Part shown: piece by piece, positions 44,593 through 54,270 of the stretch
Position numbering within the stretch: the first letter of the stretch is position 1
How the letters are laid out: every line of letters begins with the position of its first letter
Assembly (NCBI GenBank): GCA_963921305.4
Contig: CAWUEX030000003.1
Location: 62,001 to 126,000, forward strand
Direction: 5' to 3'
Length of the DNA: 64,000 nt
Source: CAWUEX02 sp963921305
Lineage (GTDB): Bacteria > Pseudomonadota > Alphaproteobacteria > Rhodospirillales > Rhodospirillaceae
Program-made: the position numbers and the translations under genes
The notes under the pieces: model-generated
What the model saw: the letters and a program-made list of their open reading frames with translations, nothing else
Told to the model about the DNA's origin: nothing
The model's database searches: none

Positions 44593-47352
44593 ATGGTCAA
44601 AAGAATGCTGGTGGACGCGAACCACCCGGAAGAAACACGCGTTGTCGTGTTGGATGGAACGCGGCTTGATGAATTTGACGTAGAGACATCCACTAAAAAG
44701 CAAAACAAAGGAAACATATACCTGGCCAAAGTGGTCAGGGTTGAGCCGTCCCTTCAGGCGGCCTTCGTCGATTATGGCGGCGAACGACACGGTTTCCTTG
44801 CGTTTAGCGAAATTCACCCCGACTACTACCAAATCCCGGTTGCCGACCGAGAAGCCCTGCTGGCTGAAGCGCTTGAGCATGATCTCGCCGAAAACGCGGA
44901 CGACGACGCCTATGAAAACAACGCCAACGGCGATACTACAGAGGCCCAGCCGGATGATCCGCCGGATGACGGGAAGGCTGGCGCCGATGCGATGCCATTG
45001 GAACAACAGGTTGAGAACCTGAATGGTCCGACTGTCGGCATCGAACGCACCATTTCCACGGACGATGACACAGTCCCGGCAGACGCGGCGCCCGCAGACA
45101 CGGCCGACACGGCTGATCAGTCAGTTGAATCCGAGGGACAGCCAGGGGACGAAACGGCCAACGAGGCCAGCGCCGATGAATCATCGACGCTAGACAATTC
45201 CGAGTCAGATGACTCAGGCGACACTGACCACGACGACGATGCGAGCGACAGACCGCCGGTTAAAGGCGCCGTTGACGAACTCGGTGGCGAGGACGAGAGC
45301 GAAGAGAACCTGGACGCCCACCGCCGCAAGTTCGTGTCATCCCGCCGCTACAAGATTCAAGAAGTGATAAAACGCCGGCAAATTTTGCTGGTCCAGGTTG
45401 TCAAAGAAGAGCGGGGTAACAAAGGTGCCGCGCTCACGACATATTTGTCTCTGGCCGGCCGGTATTGCGTACTGATGCCGAACAGCTCGCGCGGCGGCGG
45501 CGTGTCGCGGAAAATTACTAACGTGAAGGACCGCAAACGCCTGAAGTCGATCTTGTCCGATCTCAACGTGTCCGAGCAGATGGCCGTCATCTTGAGGACG
45601 GCGGGCGCGGAACGCAGCAAGGCAGAGGTCAAACGGGACTACGAATATCTGTTGCGGACGTGGAATCAAATCCGTGAAACCACGATGGAGTCGCGCGCAC
45701 CGGCCCTGATTCATGAAGAAGCCAATCTCATTAAGCGGTCGATCCGTGACGTTTACTCACGCGACATCGAAGAAGTTTTGGTGGAAGGCGAAGAAGGTTA
45801 TAAGGCGGCGAAGGAGTTCATGAAAACTCTGACGCCGAGCCACGCCAAGAAAGTTCAACGCTACAAAGACGACTCCCTGCCTCTGTTCCAGCGCTATCAA
45901 GTGGAAAGCCAGCTTGATGCGATGCACAGCCCGACCGTGCAACTGAAGTCAGGCGGATCGATTGTATTCGGACAGACGGAAGCGCTGGTCGCCATTGACG
46001 TGAACTCCGGACGGGCGACCAAAGAACGCCACATCGAAGAAACCGCACTCAAAACCAACCTTGAAGCAGCTGACGAGATCGCCCGCCAGTTGCGCCTGCG
46101 TGATTTGGCCGGACTGGTTGTCATCGACTTCATCGATATGGAGGAAAACCGCAACAACCACGCGGTTGAACGGCGCCTCAAAGACGCCCTGAAGAGCGAT
46201 CGGGCGCGCATTCAGGCTGGCCGAATCAGCCACTTCGGTCTGCTGGAACTGTCGCGGCAACGCCTGCGTCCAAGCCTCATGGAAACCAATTTCGAGGTGT
46301 GCAAGTCGTGCGGCGGGACCGGTATGATTCGCTCGACCGAATCAACGTCGATCCAGACCTTGCGCCTCATCGAGGAAGAAGGGCTACGGCACCGGACCAA
46401 GGAACTGACGGTCACCGTCCATCCCGACGTTGCACTCTATATTCTGAATTACAAGCGCGCGGGTCTCGAAGAGATTCAGCAACGCTATGGCATGGAAGTG
46501 TTCATTCTGGGTGACTCCGACCTGATACCCCCCGATCTGCGCATGGAGCGAGTCAAAGGGGAGCCCGGATCGCGACCAGAGAGCAGAGATACCAAAGCGG
46601 ATCACGCCGATGACGATGACGACCAAGACACGTCGTCCCATGCGGCTGACGACGACGGCCAGGATCAGGACGGTGAGCGCAAGCGCCGCCGCCGGCGCCG
46701 GCGACGGAAGAAGAGTGACTCGCAATCAGGTCAGGAGAGTTCGACTGACGCACCGTCCGACACTTCGGATGACGACAGCGATGGGCAAACGGACGGAGAT
46801 AACCAGCAAGCCTCTGGCGATGACGGCGATGGCAGTGAAGATCGCCCGCGCAAAGGCCGCCGCCGTGGCCGCCGTGGTGGCCGCCGCCGGAGAAAACGCT
46901 CTGGTGATGAAGCCTCTCAAGACGCATCGGCGAAAAACGACGACGGACATGACGGTGGTCCATCCACCGAAAGCGCAGCTGATACACAGAAAGACGAATC
47001 CGGTGGGGACTCCGAGACACCACAGACTCCCGGTCCAGGAGACTCATCGGACCCCCTACCCGTTCAGCCGGTTCACGAACCATCGACGTCGCCATCCTCG
47101 CGCTTCTTCAGTGCACTGAAACGCGGGGCCGAGGCGTTCAAGCCGTCTTCAAATGGCAGTCAGCAAGACGCGAACGCAGACACCGCAACATCCAGCTCGG
47201 CGGCTTCTGATCAAAGCAATGAAACGGACACGCAAGCGCCAACACCGCCACCTGAACCGGCTGCCGCAGCCGAGAAGGCGCCGGAGCCTGTAGACACGCC
47301 ACCGTCACAATCTGGCGAACCTAAACGAGGCTGGTGGAACCAAGACGGTTAG
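44593..47352 (+). CDS. rne: ribonuclease E
   Basis: This 919-residue endoribonuclease is the scaffold of the RNA degradosome. It starts MVKRMLVDANHPEETRVVVL. The S1 domain (about 36-290) is split by an acidic, Asp/Glu/Ala-rich insertion of about 140 residues (roughly 97-240), a known alphaproteobacterial feature. The DNase I-like catalytic site has AIDVNSG and DFIDME. The zinc link is CKSCGG. The C-terminal ~250 residues are disordered, with two Arg blocks (KRRRRRRRRKK; RRRGRRGGRRRRKR) for RNA binding and an acidic, Pro-rich tail for partners. Confidence 0.95.
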   Translation: MVKRMLVDANHPEETRVVVLDGTRLDEFDVETSTKKQNKGNIYLAKVVRVEPSLQAAFVDYGGERHGFLAFSEIHPDYYQIPVADREALLAEALEHDLAENADDDAYENNANGDTTEAQPDDPPDDGKAGADAMPLEQQVENLNGPTVGIERTISTDDDTVPADAAPADTADTADQSVESEGQPGDETANEASADESSTLDNSESDDSGDTDHDDDASDRPPVKGAVDELGGEDESEENLDAHRRKFVSSRRYKIQEVIKRRQILLVQVVKEERGNKGAALTTYLSLAGRYCVLMPNSSRGGGVSRKITNVKDRKRLKSILSDLNVSEQMAVILRTAGAERSKAEVKRDYEYLLRTWNQIRETTMESRAPALIHEEANLIKRSIRDVYSRDIEEVLVEGEEGYKAAKEFMKTLTPSHAKKVQRYKDDSLPLFQRYQVESQLDAMHSPTVQLKSGGSIVFGQTEALVAIDVNSGRATKERHIEETALKTNLEAADEIARQLRLRDLAGLVVIDFIDMEENRNNHAVERRLKDALKSDRARIQAGRISHFGLLELSRQRLRPSLMETNFEVCKSCGGTGMIRSTESTSIQTLRLIEEEGLRHRTKELTVTVHPDVALYILNYKRAGLEEIQQRYGMEVFILGDSDLIPPDLRMERVKGEPGSRPESRDTKADHADDDDDQDTSSHAADDDGQDQDGERKRRRRRRRRKKSDSQSGQESSTDAPSDTSDDDSDGQTDGDNQQASGDDGDGSEDRPRKGRRRGRRGGRRRRKRSGDEASQDASAKNDDGHDGGPSTESAADTQKDESGGDSETPQTPGPGDSSDPLPVQPVHEPSTSPSSRFFSALKRGAEAFKPSSNGSQQDANADTATSSSAASDQSNETDTQAPTPPPEPAAAAEKAPEPVDTPPSQSGEPKRGWWNQDG

Positions 47353-47364
47353 CCGTCTTATGGG

Positions 47365-48522
47365 TCACTTGCGGTGATCTGCGATCCAATGGGAGAGGCG
47401 CTCAGTCGCCTCTTTCATATCATCCGTGCTTCCGGCAAAAGACAGACGCACAAAATTGCGGCCGTGGATGGGATCGAAATCGACACCGGGTGTTATCGCC
47501 ACATGCGCGTCTTCAAGGATTGAAGCGCAGAACGCGAGGCTGTCGCCGGTGTGTGCGCCGACATCGCAGTAGAGGTAGAAAGCGCCGTCCGAGGGGGCAA
47601 ACTGGCCAAAGCCGGCCTGCGTTAACCCCTCCAATAGAATGTGCCGGTTCTCGTCATAGCCGCGCACACGCTCGTCCATCACATCCTTGGTTTGCAGCGC
47701 ATATGTGGCCGCCCACTGAGATATGGTCGGAGGGGAAATATAATGGTTTTGAGCCAGGCACTCGATTGACCGCCGCAAGTCTGGCGGCACAATCAACCAG
47801 CCGACACGCCACCCAGTCATACAAAAGTATTTGGAAAAGCTGTTCACAACGATGACGTCCGGACGCTGCGCGCCCGTTGCCTCGGCGTTGCCAAAGGTAA
47901 TGCCGTGATAGATTTCATCTGAAATCAGCCGGATACCGTTGGTCTCACAGTAATCCGCAATGTCATTGAACTGACCCGCAGTGACCATGGTCCCGGTGGG
48001 GTTGGACGGACTGGCGAGAATTAGACCATCGATTGGCGCATCAAGCGCCTGCAAATGCTCGACGGACACCTGAAAGCGCGTGTCCGCCCCAGCCTCAATC
48101 AAGACAGCGTCGAGCGACAGAGACTCCAGAATATGACGGTAGGCCGGGTATCCGGGTGACGCCATGGCAACCCGGTCTCCGGCATCGAAGGCCGCGAGAA
48201 ACGCCAACTGAAAACCCGCCGATGAACCTGTGGTGACAACAATTGAGTCAGGAGCAACGTCAACGCCGTAGGAGTCTGTATAGTGCTTGGCTATGCCCTG
48301 TTTAAGTTCACGCAGGCCACTCGCGACAGTATATCCCAAAGCGGACTGTTTTATTTTATCTTCAAGCTGCCGAATAACCGCTTCCGGGACTCCCAGAGAC
48401 GGTTGCCCGACTTCCAGATGCACGACACTGGCACCTGCCTGTTCAAGGTCTTCGGCAGCGCGCATGACGTCCATGACAAGGAATGGCTGGACTTGGCCGC
48501 GCTTCGATACTTTTAGCACCAC
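47365..48522 (-). CDS. class I/II aminotransferase
   Basis: This is a 385-residue fold-type I PLP enzyme. Lys231 in NSFSKYFCMTGWRVGW forms the Schiff base. The substrate motif SPSNPTGTMV, the PLP phosphate and ring ligands (SDEIYHG) and the C-terminal Arg (FVRLSFAGS) are present. It begins at a GTG right next to the stop of the GGT-like gene, with GAGGA upstream, so the two are co-translated. It is probably an aspartate-type or broad-specificity aminotransferase; the substrate is not resolved. Confidence 0.9.
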   Translation of the reverse strand: MVLKVSKRGQVQPFLVMDVMRAAEDLEQAGASVVHLEVGQPSLGVPEAVIRQLEDKIKQSALGYTVASGLRELKQGIAKHYTDSYGVDVAPDSIVVTTGSSAGFQLAFLAAFDAGDRVAMASPGYPAYRHILESLSLDAVLIEAGADTRFQVSVEHLQALDAPIDGLILASPSNPTGTMVTAGQFNDIADYCETNGIRLISDEIYHGITFGNAEATGAQRPDVIVVNSFSKYFCMTGWRVGWLIVPPDLRRSIECLAQNHYISPPTISQWAATYALQTKDVMDERVRGYDENRHILLEGLTQAGFGQFAPSDGAFYLYCDVGAHTGDSLAFCASILEDAHVAITPGVDFDPIHGRNFVRLSFAGSTDDMKEATERLSHWIADHRK

Positions 48523-49842
48523 TTATCTGTCTTCCTCGGCGACGACGGCATAACCGAATCCGGCAGGGTCGTTAAACACAGAACAGCTGTTTCTTCTCGC
48601 TGCTCCTCCGTCGCACACTATTTCATTGACGTAAGGCCGCTGACCGCGCGTCGCCTGGCTGTTGCGAGCATCGCGATCATTGGAACTTAAAATCCTAGCC
48701 ATCTCGATAGCAATACGGTGGCCACTATCTGCGCCGCCAGAGGCGATAACAAATCTTGGTACGCCAGTGCGTTGGTCAATGCCCACGGCAGCTATAACTG
48801 GCGCTGCCTCCGCACCGGCGATTTCCGGGCTGGGAGCAGAGAGAAACCCGCTACCAGTGGGTATAACACCGGCCCCGAATGGCCGCAGCATCGTCAGGGA
48901 ACAGGCGACCGCATTTCCTGCCTCGTCTTTCACCACAAAACCGGTAGCTCCCGCCTCGCCGTTCAACGTGGAAAAGGCCTCACGATCCTCTGCGCTCTGA
49001 ACGCTCTCTAGCACATCGCTGGCCATGGCCGCCGAAGCAGCGACGTAGATGTTTGTGCCGTTCAACGTAACAGCGGCAAGCGCACTCCATTCCGGTGTGT
49101 AGTCCCGCAGGTCCGACGATGTGATGGATAATCCGGCCACCGCGGCCTGCGCATCAATTTGGTTCGCCGTGATACCGGAATAGAAATCCGACGGTGTGCG
49201 GCCCCTCAGTTGCGCCAGCGTAGCCGCGAGGTCGAGTTGCGTGATGGGTTCGCCCTCGGTAACCAAAGTGCGGCGCGATGACATAAAAGTATCGAGAGCG
49301 TTGGGATCGTTCACCAGCGTATCGGAATGTTTCAGCAGATCCTCCGCAAGCTGGCGGCTCGCCGTGTGTTCAAAGCGGGCGATGGTCTCCGCCGGGCTTA
49401 CGACTGTCTGCCACGCCAACCGGCCATACTTGGCATGAAGAGCGAAAAGACCTCGCGGTAGCGCCGGCACAGCGGATTGCCAGCGCGCCATGTCCTCGCG
49501 ACCGACCGCAGGCACGGGCGTAAAGTCGATCATCTCGCTTTGCCGCTGCCGCGCATCATAGACAAGGCAAAGCCCTCCGCCTCCAACGCCTGCAGACGAC
49601 TGTAAGGTGACCGATAAGGTGAACGCCGTCGCGACCGCCGCATCGGCTGCCGAACCGCCCTGCGAGAGAATCGTCCGGCCGGCCATGACCGCCTGAGGCT
49701 CATCGGCAGCGACATATCCAACGCCGGTGCCTGAAGCCGTTTGGAGAGGCGAAATCCGCACCAAATCGGACGAACATCCTGCGAGCATCAACGCCAGAAC
49801 ACCAATGCCCGCACGCATCAGAAGGCCATGATACCGCCACAT
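48523..49842 (-). CDS. gamma-glutamyltransferase-like lipoprotein, nucleophile doubtful
   Basis: This 439-residue protein begins with a lipoprotein signal (LALMLAGCSS, Cys22). Similarity to GGT is clear in GGSAADAAVATAF and GGGLCLVYDA near the N-terminus and in GNAVACSLTMLRPFGAGV. It is about 120 residues shorter than usual (~560-580). At the autoprocessing site, where GGT has TTHFS, this protein has ATGFV, so the first catalytic Thr appears to be Ala. Activity is therefore uncertain and it may be a binding or structural relative. It is followed by the aminotransferase gene with no gap. Confidence 0.7.
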   Translation of the reverse strand: MWRYHGLLMRAGIGVLALMLAGCSSDLVRISPLQTASGTGVGYVAADEPQAVMAGRTILSQGGSAADAAVATAFTLSVTLQSSAGVGGGGLCLVYDARQRQSEMIDFTPVPAVGREDMARWQSAVPALPRGLFALHAKYGRLAWQTVVSPAETIARFEHTASRQLAEDLLKHSDTLVNDPNALDTFMSSRRTLVTEGEPITQLDLAATLAQLRGRTPSDFYSGITANQIDAQAAVAGLSITSSDLRDYTPEWSALAAVTLNGTNIYVAASAAMASDVLESVQSAEDREAFSTLNGEAGATGFVVKDEAGNAVACSLTMLRPFGAGVIPTGSGFLSAPSPEIAGAEAAPVIAAVGIDQRTGVPRFVIASGGADSGHRIAIEMARILSSNDRDARNSQATRGQRPYVNEIVCDGGAARRNSCSVFNDPAGFGYAVVAEEDR

Positions 49843-49949
49843 TGTTACGGTCGTTTCACTGTGCCCTGAACCTGATATGCCGTATGGTCTTGCAAGCACC
49901 GTGAACCGTTTCCCCTCGTTCAGATAGAGCGCCGATTGATCTGACCTGT

Positions 49950-51323
49950 ATGACGCTGAAGACCGACATTTTCAAAGTTCTTTTGTGGGCCATGGTCTGC
50001 CAGATCGCCGTTGGTGTCAGTCACGCCTGGGCCCAAGGCATGAGCCTGATTCGGGATACGGAAATTGAAGACATTATTCAAGCGTATGCCAGTCCGATTT
50101 TCGAGGCGGCTGATATCCCACCCAACACTGTTCGCATTCGCATCATCGCCGACGACTCGCTGAACGCATTTGTCACCAACGGCAATCGCATGTTTTTGAA
50201 CACAGGCACGTTGATGGCGGCGAATTCGTCGTCAGAGGTCATCGGTGTCATCGCCCACGAAACCGGGCACATCGTGGGCGGCCACGCGGTGACGTTCGGC
50301 GATCAAATGGAAGCCGCCCTGCGCACGACTCTGCTGACGACACTCTTGGGTGTCGCCGCAGGCGTCGCCACAGGCAACTCCGATCTGGGCATGGCCGTTG
50401 CCCTCGGCGGCCAAGGCACGGCGCAACGTCAGTTCCTGGCGTTCAACCGCGGGCAAGAATCTGCCGCCGATCAGTTCGCGCTCTCAGCGCTTGAAGAAAC
50501 GCAACAATCCGCACAGGGCTTGTACCAGTTCTTCGATCGCATCTCCGGTCAGGAACTCCTGATCACCGACCGCCAAGACCCCTACATCCGCACCCACCCT
50601 CTCACGCGGGACCGCATGGCAACGATCCGAGGGCACTTGGAGACATCGCAGTGGTCCGACAGGCCGCCCGACCCGGAGCTTGAAGCACGGCACCAGAGGA
50701 TGGTCGCAAAGCTGTATTCCTTCCTCAAACCGCACATCAACACGCTGCGGAAGTATCCGGAGTCAGACGTGTCGGTGCCCGGGCGCTACGCGCGATCGGT
50801 GGCGCACTATCGGCGCGGGCGTCTTGACCTCTCAGTACCGCTGATCGATGGACTGATCGCAGAGCAGCCCGAGGACCCCTATTTTTGGGAGCTCAAAGGT
50901 CAGATGTTGCTTGAAAATGGCCGCATCGAAGAGTCCATCGAGGCCTACCGGGAAGCCAATCGCCTCCTGCCCTTCGCACCCCTGATTTTGGTATCGATGG
51001 CTCATGCCATGGTTGAGTCCAACGACCCAAAGTACATGACGGAAACTCAAGACGCCCTGCGTATAGCGCTGCAACGCGATCCAAGGGACATATTCGCTTG
51101 GGATCTTTCGGCGAAGTCGTACGCCATCAACGATCAACCCGGCCTGTCTGCGTATGCCGCGGCAGAACGTGCCCTGTTGACAGGTCAGCTGGGGGAAGTC
51201 GCCAGATATGTCCGCAAAGCGGAGGAAGAGATTCCGTCCGGCACACCGATTTGGGTCAGGCTTCAGGACATCAAAGCGGTCACGCGGAACTACATGGAAG
51301 AAATGCGGGAACGGCGGCGGTAG
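49950..51323 (+). CDS. periplasmic M48 metalloprotease with TPR domain (BepA-like)
   Basis: This 457-residue exported protease has a signal peptide (cleavage after AWA, near 28). The zinc motif is H103-ETG-H107, with the third ligand E170 in RGQESAADQF. The C-terminal half (about 255-457) is TPR-like. BepA/LoiP-type proteases degrade misassembled outer-membrane proteins. It is followed 91 bp downstream by a DsbA-like gene, a combination that handles envelope protein quality. Confidence 0.92.
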   Translation: MTLKTDIFKVLLWAMVCQIAVGVSHAWAQGMSLIRDTEIEDIIQAYASPIFEAADIPPNTVRIRIIADDSLNAFVTNGNRMFLNTGTLMAANSSSEVIGVIAHETGHIVGGHAVTFGDQMEAALRTTLLTTLLGVAAGVATGNSDLGMAVALGGQGTAQRQFLAFNRGQESAADQFALSALEETQQSAQGLYQFFDRISGQELLITDRQDPYIRTHPLTRDRMATIRGHLETSQWSDRPPDPELEARHQRMVAKLYSFLKPHINTLRKYPESDVSVPGRYARSVAHYRRGRLDLSVPLIDGLIAEQPEDPYFWELKGQMLLENGRIEESIEAYREANRLLPFAPLILVSMAHAMVESNDPKYMTETQDALRIALQRDPRDIFAWDLSAKSYAINDQPGLSAYAAAERALLTGQLGEVARYVRKAEEEIPSGTPIWVRLQDIKAVTRNYMEEMRERRR

Positions 51324-51414
51324 CAGTGGCGCGCCGCCTGCTTTCCATGGGTGGCCTGGACGTGTAAGTTTAGATCACCGGTTGATTTTAGCTCAGGATT
51401 ACAAGGGATATAGC

Positions 51415-52167
51415 GTGTTTGACTTAAAGACACTTGGCACTGCCGGCGCAGTTGCCACGGTACTCGCATTGGCGGCCTTGCCGGCCGCCGGCCAGGAGGC
51501 CACTTTTAGCGCCGCAGAAGAGGAGCGCATTAACGAGCTCGTCCGGAAACATATCCTCGACAATCCGGAAATCATCGCGGAAGCGATCACCCTGCTTCAA
51601 TCGCGGCAAGAAGCGCAGCGGCAGGAACGTCAGCAAGAGACGCTGATGAGCCTTATCGATGATCTGCGCAATCCTCCTGAAGGAACTGTGATTGGAGACC
51701 CCGACGGTGACGTGACCGTGGTCGAGTTCTTTGATTACAATTGCGGTTACTGCAAGACGATGTTTACGACGGTGATGAACACCGTGCGTGACCACGGCGG
51801 CGTGCGGCTGGCCCTGATTGAGTTCCCGATCCTGGGACCCAGCTCGGTGACCGCGGCAAAGGCGGCACTGGCCTCGCGTGAGCAAAATTTGTATGGCCCG
51901 TTCCATCAGGCGCTGATGACTCATCGTGGCAGCCTCAATGACAGCACCATTATGTCGCTGGCGCGTGGTGTAGGGATCAACGTGACCAAACTCGAAGCCG
52001 ACATGAAAGACCCGGCGCTCGACGACATTATCGAACGCAACCGGGGCATCGCGCAGCAGCTTGAAATAAATGGCACACCTGCTCTCGTGGTCGGCACAAC
52101 GCTCATCCCAGGCACGATTTCGGAAGACCAGCTCAAGCAGCTTTTGGCGGACGCCGAGGCCGGCTGA
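51415..52167 (+). CDS. DsbA-family thiol:disulfide oxidoreductase
   Basis: This 250-residue exported protein has a signal peptide (about 1-26) and the active site C110-G-Y-C113 in FDYNCGYCK of a thioredoxin-like fold; the cis-Pro loop is GTPALVV. The N-terminal helical extension (about 30-85) is typical of the Com1/DsbA-like alphaproteobacterial group. The GTG at 51415 is the start, with AAGGGA seven bases upstream. An in-frame upstream ATG at 51208 overlaps the protease gene and would destroy the signal peptide. Confidence 0.9.
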   Translation: MFDLKTLGTAGAVATVLALAALPAAGQEATFSAAEEERINELVRKHILDNPEIIAEAITLLQSRQEAQRQERQQETLMSLIDDLRNPPEGTVIGDPDGDVTVVEFFDYNCGYCKTMFTTVMNTVRDHGGVRLALIEFPILGPSSVTAAKAALASREQNLYGPFHQALMTHRGSLNDSTIMSLARGVGINVTKLEADMKDPALDDIIERNRGIAQQLEINGTPALVVGTTLIPGTISEDQLKQLLADAEAG

Positions 52168-52188
52168 TCTGTCAGCGGCAATCGATCG

Positions 52189-52743
52189 ATGACGGGGCCT
52201 CAGACGTTTACGGCGCGGGAGCGGGACAAGTTCCGGAAGCTCCTGGAAGTCGCCAACTCCACCACCTACGAAGGCGAGAAAGACGCCGCACTGGCGGCTG
52301 CGACGCGTCTGGCACACTCCCGCGGCATGAGTTTGCGGGAAGCGGCTGGCATGGCGGAACGGGAGCCGGAGCCGCAGAAAGGTCATGGCCGGCCCAACCG
52401 GCGTCCTGGTTTTTCCAAATCACATCCCGACTTTGGCGACACCTTCCGCGCCAAAAAAGGCGCCTACGATGCCAGCGCGTTTGAGTCGACGGAAACCCAG
52501 AAGCGCCGCTATGAACAAGCCATGGCAGACGCCATCAAGCGTGGCCTGAAGATCGACCCGGAAGAAAAAAAGTCAGGACAGCGTCAGACATACACACGGC
52601 GCAGCGGGTCAGGTGCCTGGCGCTCGCGGCCAGACTTCATTCGCGTCTTGCTGCGGGAAACGCATATGACGGCAAAGGAGATCGCCACCACGGTCGGCGT
52701 CTCCATTCACGACGTCTTCAAAGAAAAGCTCTTGATGCGCTAG
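52189..52743 (+). CDS. DUF2786-like protein with C-terminal HTH
   Basis: This 184-residue basic protein has an N-terminal DUF2786-like region (about 8-50: KLLEVANSTTYEGEKDAALAAA). A disordered, basic middle (FSKSHPDFGD..AKKGAY) precedes a helix-turn-helix-like end (TAKEIATTVGVSIHDVFKEKLL, about 160-182). It probably binds DNA. Its stop lies 18 bp from the convergent hook-protein gene. No function is known. Confidence 0.65.
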   Translation: MTGPQTFTARERDKFRKLLEVANSTTYEGEKDAALAAATRLAHSRGMSLREAAGMAEREPEPQKGHGRPNRRPGFSKSHPDFGDTFRAKKGAYDASAFESTETQKRRYEQAMADAIKRGLKIDPEEKKSGQRQTYTRRSGSGAWRSRPDFIRVLLRETHMTAKEIATTVGVSIHDVFKEKLLMR

Positions 52744-52761
52744 TCAGCGCCACGGCCCACT

Positions 52762-54030
52762 CTAACGTTTGAGATCACGCGCCTGCTGGGTCATTTCATC
52801 AGCGGTTCGCAACACCGTCGCGGAACTCGAATAAGCGCGCTGGGTCACGATCATCTTGGTGAACTGATCGGCCAGGTCGACGTTCGACTGCTCCAAAGAC
52901 CCAACAATGATTTGGGCCAGTCCATTGACCGAGCCCAGACCGCGTAGCTCCATGACTCCGGCTTCTTCGGTCGCCTTAAAAACGTTGCCGTTAGCGGCTT
53001 CGAGGTTGTTAACCGCGGCGAATGTGGCCATCGGCAGCTTGAACAAGGGCACCAGTCCGGCATTGCTGAAGCTGCCAAACAGAACGCCATCGCTATTGAA
53101 GAATGTTGAGCGGAGCAGGCCTTCTGTCAGGCCATCTTGCTCTAGATTAATCACCTCGAGATTGCCGCTCGCCTGAAACTGCGTAACCTGCGAGATATCG
53201 AGCGTAATGGTCTGCGGACCCGTCGCATCATTCACAGTCAGCGTGATGAGCCCGTTGGCAGGCGCCGCAACCTCACCGAATCCGGTGAAGTTGACCGTCG
53301 CCGGTTGGAACGTCACCGAAACCGGCTGGTTGTCGGTCGAGATACTCGATGCATCAAGTGTGTACTCGTTGGTGGTCGATGCGGTGAACCCAACGGTCAG
53401 AGTTCGCGAATTACCGCTGGCATCGATGAACGGCAGACCGACGGACTGGCGGCCGAGCGCTTCAGCCGACACGTTGGCCTGGAGTGAAATGTTGGCCGTG
53501 GGCCGTGAAGGGAACACTTGGTTAGAATTGATCGTGACCGGTTCGAGAGCGTTGAGGTCGTTGACCTCGTCGAACGTGCCGTCGGCATTCGCCGGCCAGC
53601 CAAACACGGTGTTGCCACTTGTGGTGGTCAGGACGCTGCCCTGATCGGTGATGCCATCGCCATCCGTATCAGTCGCAAACTCGGTCGCCTGACCGACAAA
53701 CGCGCCATCGCGGGTAAACTCCCAATCTCCAGAACCGTCCGGCAAGGTGTTTGTGACAAACATCCCCCGCCCTTGGATAGCGAGATCCAGCCCACGTTGA
53801 GTAGAAAGGACCAGACCTTGGCGGTCGACCTGGCGGGTGTCGACGGAGTCCGCACCGAGAAAGCGCTCGCCCATACTGGTCACGCGGGTCAGCAACGTCT
53901 GGAAATTCGTGCGCTGAACCTTGTACGCGTTGGTCTGCACGTTCGCGATGTTGGTCGCGATGTTGGACAGATGCTGGGACTGCGCATTGAGCGCATGGGT
54001 CGCGGTGCTGAATGTACCTTGCAAACTCAT
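52762..54030 (-). CDS. flgE: flagellar hook protein FlgE-type
   Basis: This 422-residue protein opens SLQGTFSTATHALNAQSQHLSNIATNIANVQTNAYK in outline (the ANVQTNAYK rod/hook signature). The middle has the FlaE-type hook domain with many FAT.N.. motifs, and the C-terminus is NVDLADQFTKMIVTQRAYSSSATVLRTAD in outline. The ATG at 54030 is the standard start. Hook subunits polymerise outside the cell through the flagellar export machine. No other flagellar gene is in the window, so the copy may be an isolated paralogue. FlgE against FlgF or FlgG rests on length and the middle domain. Confidence 0.8.
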   Translation of the reverse strand: MSLQGTFSTATHALNAQSQHLSNIATNIANVQTNAYKVQRTNFQTLLTRVTSMGERFLGADSVDTRQVDRQGLVLSTQRGLDLAIQGRGMFVTNTLPDGSGDWEFTRDGAFVGQATEFATDTDGDGITDQGSVLTTTSGNTVFGWPANADGTFDEVNDLNALEPVTINSNQVFPSRPTANISLQANVSAEALGRQSVGLPFIDASGNSRTLTVGFTASTTNEYTLDASSISTDNQPVSVTFQPATVNFTGFGEVAAPANGLITLTVNDATGPQTITLDISQVTQFQASGNLEVINLEQDGLTEGLLRSTFFNSDGVLFGSFSNAGLVPLFKLPMATFAAVNNLEAANGNVFKATEEAGVMELRGLGSVNGLAQIIVGSLEQSNVDLADQFTKMIVTQRAYSSSATVLRTADEMTQQARDLKR

Positions 54031-54270
54031 CTTGAGAACTCCAGTCGCGCCACGCACGTCTGCGGGCACTTTTATCTGCCCTTATAAGAAGCAAGATCAG
54101 TGCCAAGTGAGTTCTTCAAGTATTTCAAGGAGATACGGGATCTGCTCCGGCACCTTGATGGCCGGCAGACGCCTAATCCTTCCTGACGGTAGGCAAGTCT
54201 TGCCGGGCGGTTTTATGATGCGGCGCGCCGGGCATTACCGGCCCTTACACCGTTACGACAAGGACATGGC

